Shown: piece after piece, positions 1 to 4,981 of the stretch
Layout: each line of letters starts with the position of its first letter
Position numbering within the stretch: the stretch's first letter is position 1
NCBI GenBank assembly: GCA_028865585.1
Contig: JAGWJU010000082.1
Location: 1-6,216 of the forward strand
Direction of reading: 5' to 3'
DNA: 6,216 bases
DNA from: Elusimicrobiota bacterium
GTDB lineage: Bacteria > Elusimicrobiota > Elusimicrobia > UBA1565 > UBA9628
Made by a program: the position numbers and the translations under genes
The notes under the pieces: generated by a model
The model's input: only the letters and a program-made list of their open reading frames with translations
Database searches by the model: none
Told to the model about the DNA's origin: nothing

Positions 1-1
1 C

Positions 2-817
2 AGGAACAGAAAGTTCCTATCGGAACAATACGACGTCGATCAGGCCGGATTTCAGCAGAATGCGTCCGCGATTCAGAAGGTCTCGGCCGATTTGGCCGTG
101 CTGGCCGATGCCGACGCGAGCCTGCGCCAGACCCAGCTGAACGCCGACGCGGCGCGGCACCGGCTCGATTACATGCTGGGCCTTTCCCCGCAAGAGCATC
201 CGGCGCTGGCCGAACTCGCGCGGCCGCAAGGGCCGTCCTCTCAGCCATTGCTCGCCAGAGAGCAGTTTGAAGCCGCCCTCGCCGTCTTGCCCGAACGCCG
301 GATCGATCTTCTGGCGCTCAAGGCGGGCTACGAGAGCACGCAGGAGAGCTTGCGCCGCGCGGTTCTATCCCAGTTTCCCGTTCCCGCCATCGGCGCTCAG
401 TGGGGGCGCTCCAATGAGGAGCCCATCAATACCGCCGGCCTGTCCCTCAATTTCCCCTTGCCCGTCTTGAACGGCAACCGCGGGAGCGCCGCCGTTTTGC
501 GCGCCGACCGGACTGCCCTCCGTGCGGCCTACCAGGCGCGCCTAGATCAAGCACAAAATGACGCCGACCGGATATACAGCGCGACGCGCATCATATCGAG
601 CCAGCTCAAAAAACTTCAAGAACAGACCTCGGACATGAAGGCGCTCGCGTCAAGCGCCGAGGAACATTACCGCAACGGCACGATGAGCGCCGGGGCCTTC
701 GTGGGCCTCGAGACCGCGCTTTTGAAGGATGAAGAGGAGTCCATCCGCCTGCGCGCCGCTCTCGATTCGGCCCGTTTGGAACTTGACCTGCTGCTCGGAC
801 TGCCTTTTCAGCCTTGA
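2..817 (+). CDS. TolC-family outer-membrane efflux protein, C-terminal part (5' end outside window)
   Basis: This is the outer-membrane channel component of a tripartite efflux or heavy-metal export pump (TolC/CzcC-like). It would form a beta-barrel in the outer membrane with an alpha-helical periplasmic tunnel. The frame is open from the first base, with 271 codons visible before TGA at 815-817, so the true start lies upstream; the TTG at 92 is an internal leucine. Two repeats, as in the OEP family, are visible: a helical stretch ending DYMLGLSP, and a second helical stretch at the C terminus ending ELDLLLGLP. Between them, GLSLNFPLPVLNGNRG matches the family's second beta-hairpin and the turn into the next helix. 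Long heptad-like Ala/Leu/Gln helices flank it. The pump's inner-membrane and adaptor genes would be expected upstream, outside the window. The substrate cannot be read from this portion. I am confident of the family but not of the subfamily. Confidence 0.9.
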   Translation, partial: RNRKFLSEQYDVDQAGFQQNASAIQKVSADLAVLADADASLRQTQLNADAARHRLDYMLGLSPQEHPALAELARPQGPSSQPLLAREQFEAALAVLPERRIDLLALKAGYESTQESLRRAVLSQFPVPAIGAQWGRSNEEPINTAGLSLNFPLPVLNGNRGSAAVLRADRTALRAAYQARLDQAQNDADRIYSATRIISSQLKKLQEQTSDMKALASSAEEHYRNGTMSAGAFVGLETALLKDEEESIRLRAALDSARLELDLLLGLPFQP

Positions 818-880
818 AGTTCTATCTCGACGCTCCGCTTGAAAAATTGTAGTTTACGCTTGAGTTGCAATAGCTGTAAA

Positions 881-930
881 GCCTCCGTCGCTCAATGGAG
901 AGAACGCCTGCAACTGCTGCGCGGTCGCGG
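881..930 (+). pseudogene. tRNA-like remnant (5' two-thirds, degenerate)
   Basis: The only notable structure in the 188-base gap between the efflux gene and the toxin gene. It reads like a bacterial tRNA (closest in my memory to tRNA-Arg): an acceptor-like GCCTCCG at 881-887, T at 888, D-stem GCTC at 890-893, D-loop AATGGA and a partial GAG return strand, then CGCCTGC and finally GGTCGCGG at 923-930, resembling a variable loop and T-stem start. The TTCGA T-loop, the 3' acceptor strand and a proper anticodon stem are missing, so it cannot be a working tRNA. It could be a chance match. No convincing terminator is visible between the two convergent genes. Confidence 0.3.
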
Positions 931-1005
931 AAAAGTAAGAAAAAATAAGACTTTACCGCCGAGCTCGCCTAGCGCTTCTCGCAACGAACCGGCAGGAAAC
1001 TGTTC

Positions 1006-1587
1006 TCAAGCCAAGCCCCTGAACCAATCCGGTGCAGTTTTCGGCTTCTCTACCGGCCGGCCGTTCTTGAAAACGGCAACCTTTCGAAACGGGCGGCTCA
1101 GATCGCTGTTATCAAATACATAGACCAGCGGGAGAACGCGAATCGCAGCCTTTAGATTCCGCAGGATACGCGGAAAACGAGATTTTAACTTCTCGGTCGG
1201 AACATCGTGACCTCCCTGTGAGACGCGCATGGCCACGCGCTCTTCGCTAAGATCGGCATCATCAAGCCCGATGAAGCAGAGCACGACCGTATAGCCTGCG
1301 GACACGGCTTCCTTCAAGAAATTTAATTTGTCGCCTACGGGATCCGAGAAGACGGTCTCGAAGGCGAAGCTCTCCTTCTGTCCCAGTAGCGCGCGCCGAA
1401 TGGCGCCGGCTGCCTTCGCGGCGGCATACGCGTCCATCTCCATCTCGCGCGCAAAGACGTCCGCGCTCACGTATCGTAAAGCGGCCGAAGCGATATGGGC
1501 GTGATAGAAGGTGGTTTTGCCGGCTCCGTTGGGACCCGCCACGGCCACGATGACGGGCCGCCTGTCCAACTCGGGAATGTCCTTCAA
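1006..1587 (-). CDS. zeta-type toxin (P-loop kinase), toxin of a ParD-like/zeta pair
   Basis: A 193-residue protein of the zeta-toxin/PezT fold. Characterised relatives phosphorylate UDP-N-acetylglucosamine and so block cell-wall synthesis. Visible motifs, in order: Walker A GPNGAGKT (residues 18-25); SAD with Asp43, at the place of the family's catalytic Asp; FAFETVFS (74-81), like the family's FETT substrate motif; and RVSQGGHDVP (121-130), a hallmark of this branch, followed by Arg137 and Arg140. Length is typical of the short chromosomal branch. The start is TTG (1585-1587). TGA lies in frame directly upstream, and the only later candidates are GTG codons next to the P-loop, so TTG is the likeliest start. 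Its TTGA overlaps the antitoxin stop, and no Shine-Dalgarno sequence is visible, so translation probably depends on coupling to the antitoxin. All key residues are present and the gene looks intact. The cellular substrate is inferred from the family only. Confidence 0.88.
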   Translation of the reverse strand: MKDIPELDRRPVIVAVAGPNGAGKTTFYHAHIASAALRYVSADVFAREMEMDAYAAAKAAGAIRRALLGQKESFAFETVFSDPVGDKLNFLKEAVSAGYTVVLCFIGLDDADLSEERVAMRVSQGGHDVPTEKLKSRFPRILRNLKAAIRVLPLVYVFDNSDLSRPFRKVAVFKNGRPVEKPKTAPDWFRGLA

Positions 1588-1952
1588 TCAGCGGCCGTGA
1601 ACCGACGATGGACGAAGCGGCCCACAGTGCGGGTGCCGTCCGCCTCCGTGCGCACAAGGAACCCGGACCGCCCCCGCGCAGGCTCGTAGCGCGGAAACGG
1701 CAGGCTCTTCAGGTGGTCAGAGACGCGACGACGCCCTTCGGGAGAATCGACGGACTCCAAGCTTGCGGACAATGGTTGAGCGGACTTGGACCTCAGCAAG
1801 GCCACGGCCTGGATGCCCTGGAGTAGCGGCTCAAGGGCTTCCCCTAAATGCGCCCAGAACTCTATTTGGCCGGCAATCGAGCGATGCTCGACTTCGCCCA
1901 CCATGCGTGCGTCCAAAACGAGGCCATCTGCGATCTTGACTGGTTGTCCCAT
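1584..1952 (-). CDS. ParD-like antitoxin paired with zeta-type toxin
   Basis: A 122-residue protein resembling the ParD_like antitoxin family. The N-terminal segment has VKIADGLVLDAR (residues 5-16), then HRSIAGQIEFWAHLG (23-37), the ribbon-helix-helix-like DNA-binding and dimerisation part. A variable middle (about 45-85) leads to the C-terminal block FPRYEP...GFLVRTEADGTRTVGRFVHRRF, which I recall as conserved in long ParD-like proteins found beside zeta kinases; this block probably binds and neutralises the toxin. The start is ATG at 1950-1952 and the stop, TGA at 1584-1586, is embedded in the toxin start (TTGA overlap). Antitoxin-first order is typical of type II systems. There is no Shine-Dalgarno sequence. 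Instead a promoter ends six bases before the ATG, which suggests a leaderless message. Autoregulation is likely, given the palindrome in the promoter. The family call is fairly certain; the partner-binding role of the C terminus is inferred. Confidence 0.83.
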   Translation of the reverse strand: MGQPVKIADGLVLDARMVGEVEHRSIAGQIEFWAHLGEALEPLLQGIQAVALLRSKSAQPLSASLESVDSPEGRRRVSDHLKSLPFPRYEPARGRSGFLVRTEADGTRTVGRFVHRRFTAAD

Positions 1953-1958
1953 GACAAT

Positions 1959-1986
1959 ATGGTAGCATAATACTACTGTTTGTCAA
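1959..1986 (-). promoter_or_regulatory. promoter of the antitoxin-toxin operon
   Basis: On the minus strand there is a perfect -35 box TTGACA (1981-1986), a 16-base spacer, and a -10 box TACCAT (1959-1964), matching TATAAT at four positions. The -10 ends six bases before the antitoxin ATG, so the transcript would start at or within a base or two of the start codon. Confidence 0.6.
1962..1976. promoter_or_regulatory. operator-like palindrome in the toxin-antitoxin promoter
   Basis: GTAGCATAATACTAC is a 15-base palindrome with a single mismatched pair (positions 1966 and 1972). It fills most of the -35/-10 spacer and covers half of the -10 box. A ribbon-helix-helix antitoxin dimer bound here would block RNA polymerase, as in other autoregulated type II systems. 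The role is inferred from symmetry and position. Confidence 0.5.
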
Positions 1987-2018
1987 GGGGAAAGTTATCC
2001 TATCAACGATTTGCTCAG

Positions 2019-2111
2019 TCACATCACTCGTGTCCGGGGAAAATCTGCCAGCAGGAGTTGACGCAACTCGCGCCTAAAATGCCGTTTCTCAATCGATTTG
2101 ACCTGGGCCAT
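2019..2111 (-). CDS. possible small ORF, 30 residues, unknown
   Basis: ATG at 2109-2111 to TGA at 2019-2021. It encodes a short, basic, helix-prone peptide starting MAQVKSIEKRHFRRELRQLL and ending in FPRTRVM. I do not recognise it. In its favour: the composition is protein-like (alternating charged and Leu residues), and a TANNNT hexamer (TAGCTT, 2118-2123) sits exactly six bases before the ATG, as at three other genes here. Against it: very short length, no Shine-Dalgarno sequence, no good -35 box, and a setting of decayed sequence. It may be the N-terminal stub of a longer gene that has lost its 3' part, or chance. Confidence 0.2.
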   Translation of the reverse strand: MAQVKSIEKRHFRRELRQLLLADFPRTRVM

Positions 2112-2166
2112 CGTATGAAGCTAGTGAGGTGGTCCCGGTCATTCAGACCACGGCGGGCCTAGTTTA

Positions 2167-2244
2167 AAAAAGCACTGCCGGTATTGCGGCGACTGGTTCC
2201 AGCCCGATGGGCACACCGCAAAGCGCCAGAAGTCCAGCGACCCG
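2167..2244 (+). pseudogene. decayed zinc-ribbon protein fragment
   Basis: In one plus frame these 26 codons read KKHCRYCGDWFQPDG followed by HTAKRQKSSDP. This strongly resembles the N-terminal CxxCG-W-F-PDPRT-xxRQKxCS zinc-binding segment of small proteins that I recall from many GC-rich genomes. The frame is open only from 2128 to 2337 and has no ATG, GTG or TTG before the motif, so it cannot be translated as it stands. The expected third cysteine (RQKSCS) is missing exactly as if one TGC codon had been deleted, and similarity ends after SDP. I take it as a relic. The function of the family is unknown to me. Confidence 0.42.
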
Positions 2245-2383
2245 TTCTCGTCAGCGGCTAAGTCATTCAGCGCCGAAGGCCTCGCGACATCGACCCTTGA
2301 GCGCTTGAATCAAGGATATGGGAGGCCTAATGCCTAGGGGAATTTTACCTAGAAGACCCAGGCGGCAAGGGGCATCCGCGCTC

Positions 2384-2389
2384 TATACT
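2384..2389 (+). promoter_or_regulatory. candidate -10 element for the metallopeptidase gene
   Basis: TATACT matches TATAAT at five of six positions and ends six bases before the preferred ATG at 2396. That places the transcription start at the start codon. No recognisable -35 lies 16-18 bases upstream, so the assignment is tentative. Confidence 0.35.
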
Positions 2390-2395
2390 CGCTTT

Positions 2396-4129
2396 ATGGA
2401 AGCCAAGAAACACCTGCGCCGACTCGGCCGCGGCGCTCTTAGGGCCTTTCTTGCCTTGGCCGTTTTCTCCTCCGGCGCGGCCTTCGCTCAAATGCGCGTG
2501 GAAACGGTCGAGGCCGGTGCCGCGGACAATCCAATAGCGCGGATGCCGAGTTTTTCCGCCGCGGCTTCGCTTGCTCCGTTGGATATGGTTTCGGATGCGC
2601 CCGTCATTATTCTTCCCGACTCGGACCTTGGCGACGCCGCCAAGCCGGCGCGGACGATTATCCGGCCCCGGCGCGCCTCGAAGCTGTTGATTCCAACTCC
2701 GCGCATCACCCTCCCCGAATCAAAAATCATCAAGGCTCCGGCCCCTAAAATCATCATCGTCGATCGACCGGTGCCGGAAGAGAAAACCGACGGCGAAAAG
2801 CCTTCTACTCAAGAACATCTCCGCAAGCTGGTCCAATCCCTGGGCCTCGCAAACGATGCTGCGGGCCCTGGCGCCGACAGATCGCACCACGATTCGCCGC
2901 TTAATGCCTATTTCGATGGAGAGCTTGCTCCCGAGGCCGCGGACTGGGATAAAATTTCCGGGGAATTCGCCCAGGGACCCCTGGCGCCCTCTTTGCCGCG
3001 CGTCGAAACTGCCGCGCGCTCTATGTTGGCCAGGCTCGCGCCGCGCCTTTACCGCCGCGTTCCGGCGGCGTTCGGCTACGACCTCGGCAAGGAGCCGAGG
3101 ACCGGGCACACCTGGACGCCCGGACAGAGACACCGTATCGAGTTTGCGCCGGTGAGCGCGGATTTTCGAGGCGATGTAGCCAGCGCGTTCGGATCGCCCC
3201 AGGCGGCCCGCGTCCAGCAGAAGATTGAATATATCGCGGCCTACGCGCATGAGTATGCCCACGTCCTTTTCGATTCCGCCGTCCGTCCCAAGGAGGACCA
3301 CGCGCCGCACTCGGCCTATTCAGCGATGACCGAGGGCTTCGCCGTCACCGTCGAACAGCTTTTCATCCAGCGACTGCTGGACCAAACCTTGGAATTGGGC
3401 TTGACGCCGCGAGACGCGCTGGATTTATCCGCCATAGCCCGAGCGCGGCGGCAGTGGCTGGCCGAGCAAGACACGCACTATTCGGAAGGCGTGCTGTCTT
3501 GGCGGCAGGCCTACGCGGAGGGCGGCGACACGGCGCTGCTGTCCTTCCTGTCGTCCTTGTCCGCGCGCCGCATGATTTTGGTCTCCCGCGCCGATCCTGC
3601 CTATCAACTGGCCGTGGGCGATTGGAAGCTTCTCTCCGCTTATTTGGGAGACGATAAAATTTCGACTGAGCGCCGGGGCCTGGACGCATTCGCCAGGGCC
3701 TCGCGAGGCGAGGAGCTTAACGCCGATGAGTCGCGCGATGCCGGGCTTGTAATTGAGCAAGCCGGAGCGCAAGCCCGGCGGCGGCTCTTCGAGCGGACCC
3801 TTTTGGCCGACAAGCGCATCATGGAGCCCGAAGGACCCGCGCAAGGCGAGAAAGGCAGGAATTGGTACAAGCCCGCCGAACTGCCGCCGGGCCGAGTGGA
3901 TCCGGCATTCGCCCTGGCCCGCCTGAGCCCGGCCGCGGCCGCGGAACTTCCGCGTTTTTTAGCCCGAATCATGAGTTCTCCCAATGGCGCCGCGCGGCTT
4001 TTCGAGCGCCCCGGACCCAACGATAAGCTCAGCGCCGTCGTCGCAGGGGCCGAGCGCCTTCCCTGGAACGAGGCCGATCACAAGACCTGGATGGACGGCC
4101 TGACGCGCTGGCTCATCAAAACGAACTAG
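2396..4129 (+). CDS. secreted putative zinc metallopeptidase (HEXXH protein) of unknown family
   Basis: A 577-residue protein from ATG 2396. Residues 1-31 form a signal peptide: basic n-region, hydrophobic LRAFLALAVFSSG core, and AFA before Gln32. Residues about 40-150 are a Pro/Ile/Lys-rich, low-complexity linker with recurring short stretches such as IILPDS, TIIRPRR and IIIVDRP. Residues about 165-400 form the core, with HEYAH at 285-289 and Glu313 in MTEGFAVTVEQ, a HEXXH...E layout expected of gluzincin zinc peptidases. The C-terminal region is mainly helical and Ala/Arg-rich. I do not recognise the family, and peptidase activity is inferred from the motif only. Alternative in-frame starts are ATG 2318 and ATG 2330; the latter has GGGAGG four bases upstream. 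These would put up to 26 extra Arg/Pro-rich residues before the signal peptide and run into relic sequence, so I prefer 2396, which has a -10-like hexamer but no Shine-Dalgarno sequence. The gene stands alone, convergent with the nucleotidyltransferase. Confidence 0.75.
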   Translation: MEAKKHLRRLGRGALRAFLALAVFSSGAAFAQMRVETVEAGAADNPIARMPSFSAAASLAPLDMVSDAPVIILPDSDLGDAAKPARTIIRPRRASKLLIPTPRITLPESKIIKAPAPKIIIVDRPVPEEKTDGEKPSTQEHLRKLVQSLGLANDAAGPGADRSHHDSPLNAYFDGELAPEAADWDKISGEFAQGPLAPSLPRVETAARSMLARLAPRLYRRVPAAFGYDLGKEPRTGHTWTPGQRHRIEFAPVSADFRGDVASAFGSPQAARVQQKIEYIAAYAHEYAHVLFDSAVRPKEDHAPHSAYSAMTEGFAVTVEQLFIQRLLDQTLELGLTPRDALDLSAIARARRQWLAEQDTHYSEGVLSWRQAYAEGGDTALLSFLSSLSARRMILVSRADPAYQLAVGDWKLLSAYLGDDKISTERRGLDAFARASRGEELNADESRDAGLVIEQAGAQARRRLFERTLLADKRIMEPEGPAQGEKGRNWYKPAELPPGRVDPAFALARLSPAAAAELPRFLARIMSSPNGAARLFERPGPNDKLSAVVAGAERLPWNEADHKTWMDGLTRWLIKTN

Positions 4130-4167
4130 GCCGCGAGCCAGAAAATCCTGAACGCATATGAAGACTC

Positions 4168-4252
4168 GATTTAGCGCATTTTTACGCTGGCCAGCAGCAA
4201 CAGCGCCGCCAAGCCGAGGCGGCGGGTAGTTGAGGTAAAATGCACTAAAATC
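4168..4252. repeat. nested inverted repeat between convergent genes (MITE-like or bidirectional terminator)
   Basis: The outer arms are GATTTAGCGCATTTTTAC (4168-4185) and, read on the minus strand, GATTTTAGTGCATTTTACC (4252-4234): an imperfect 18-19 base inverted repeat. Inside lie a perfect 10-base palindrome GCTGGCCAGC (4186-4195) and a perfect 7-bp GC hairpin (4204-4224). The right arm overlaps the last codons and stop of the nucleotidyltransferase. The arms carry T-runs on both strands, fitting termination from either side, but the long inverted termini around a structured core also fit a small non-autonomous element about 85 bases long. Confidence 0.6.
4204..4224. terminator. GC-rich hairpin, candidate terminator core
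   Basis: CGCCGCC (4204-4210) and GGCGGCG (4218-4224) form a perfect 7-bp stem around a 7-base loop, about 75 bases after the metallopeptidase stop and 21 bases after the nucleotidyltransferase stop. No T-run follows directly on either strand, so it is not a textbook intrinsic terminator alone. With the surrounding inverted repeat it may serve both convergent genes. Confidence 0.35.
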
Positions 4253-4964
4253 CTATTCGCTCGCCAGCCGGAGCAAGCTCTGGGTGCCGCTTGAGCGCCT
4301 GACCCCACACGCGCGTCAATTTTTTCATCCATTTGCGGCGGCGCAGCGCGTCCGCAGCCAGCCGCAAGTCGCCTGGCCGAGCTTGCGCTAGAAATGAGAT
4401 CACTTCCGTGGCCTGGGATAAATCTTTTTCCGTTTTAGCATGCTCGCTAGCCAGCCGCTCATGCGCGATGATGAGTTTGTGCAGCGCGAAGCGCGCCGGA
4501 GACGGAATCAGCGTCAAAAAACCTCCTGCATCCAAAATGACGGCGCGTTCCGGGTTTTCAATAAGGAAGTCCAAATAAGGCAGCGGATGAGCATATGTGC
4601 CCAGCCGTCCCAGTTCAACCGGCTTTTCACCCCGCCCTGGCGTCAGAAAATCTACGCGGGGACTGCCGCCTCGCACCTTGAACGACGTGGAAGGACGACG
4701 CGAATCCAATCCGGGAACGGGCAAGAAGCCCATCTCCAAGCGCTCCAGAGCTCCGGGAGCATCCACGGAACTTTCATTGACAACGGCAACCAGCGCCATA
4801 GCGGCTGAATCCAGATCCTGAGTTTGCAGATGGCTGCCTTTCCACCGAGCTCCCAAGAGATTGCCCATAAGACCGAAGGCGTGAGTTCCTATCAGCACGG
4901 CTCCGGTTTCGAAGAGTCCCGCGTCCGCAAAGGCCTTGAGAACGCGAGCCGGCGCGTGCCCCAT
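4245..4964 (-). CDS. nucleotidyltransferase-fold protein (GSU2403/NTP_transf_8-like), possibly N-terminally shortened
   Basis: A 239-residue protein with the polymerase-beta-type nucleotidyltransferase signature: AVLIGTHAF (22-30, the Gly-rich strand), TQDLD with Asp50 and Asp52 (metal-binding DxD), and the third acidic residue Asp105 in PRVDFLTP. The rest includes ILDAGGFLTLIPSPARFALHKLII, typical of the GSU2403 branch, then a helical C terminus with RRRKWMKKL. Such enzymes transfer nucleotides to protein or RNA; the substrate here is unknown. The start is ATG 4962-4964, supported by GGAGGAG eight bases upstream. Many relatives carry about 100 more N-terminal residues, and the frame stays open upstream (codons reading LAGGAWS) up to the IS630 end at 4983. 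The gene is therefore either a naturally short version or one whose 5' part was cut off by the insertion. No antitoxin-like partner is adjacent within the window. The stop TAG lies in the inverted repeat arm. Confidence 0.72.
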   Translation of the reverse strand: MGHAPARVLKAFADAGLFETGAVLIGTHAFGLMGNLLGARWKGSHLQTQDLDSAAMALVAVVNESSVDAPGALERLEMGFLPVPGLDSRRPSTSFKVRGGSPRVDFLTPGRGEKPVELGRLGTYAHPLPYLDFLIENPERAVILDAGGFLTLIPSPARFALHKLIIAHERLASEHAKTEKDLSQATEVISFLAQARPGDLRLAADALRRRKWMKKLTRVWGQALKRHPELAPAGERIGF

Positions 4965-4972
4965 CGACCAAG

Positions 4973-4979
4973 CTCCTCC
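4973..4979 (-). promoter_or_regulatory. ribosome binding site of the nucleotidyltransferase
   Basis: GGAGGAG on the minus strand, eight bases from the ATG at 4964. It is the strongest Shine-Dalgarno sequence seen at a start codon here and decides this start. It lies only three bases beyond the IS630 target duplication, so the insertion left the ribosome site intact but removed whatever lay upstream. Confidence 0.6.
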
Positions 4980-4981
4980 AG

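Noticed and set aside
881..957. functional tRNA gene
   Set aside because: No T-loop, no 3' acceptor strand pairing with GCCTCCG and no consistent anticodon stem, so at most a remnant.
839..1123. 94-codon plus-strand ORF overlapping the 3' end of the zeta toxin
   Set aside because: It covers the tRNA-like relic and the antisense of the toxin C terminus. It has no domain and no ribosome site.
2129..2151. hairpin GTGGTC/GACCAC as a terminator
   Set aside because: A six-base stem with an eleven-base loop, no following T-run, and no gene ending nearby that needs it.
2318..2395. metallopeptidase start at ATG 2318 or 2330
   Set aside because: Despite GGGAGG four bases before 2330, the added residues are Arg/Pro-rich, use codons unlike the rest of the gene, overlap relic sequence and would bury the signal peptide. 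It remains a minor alternative.
2720..3310. 196-codon minus-strand ORF inside the metallopeptidase gene
   Set aside because: Arg/Gly-rich translation with no motif. The opposite strand has a signal peptide and HEXXH, so this is a shadow.
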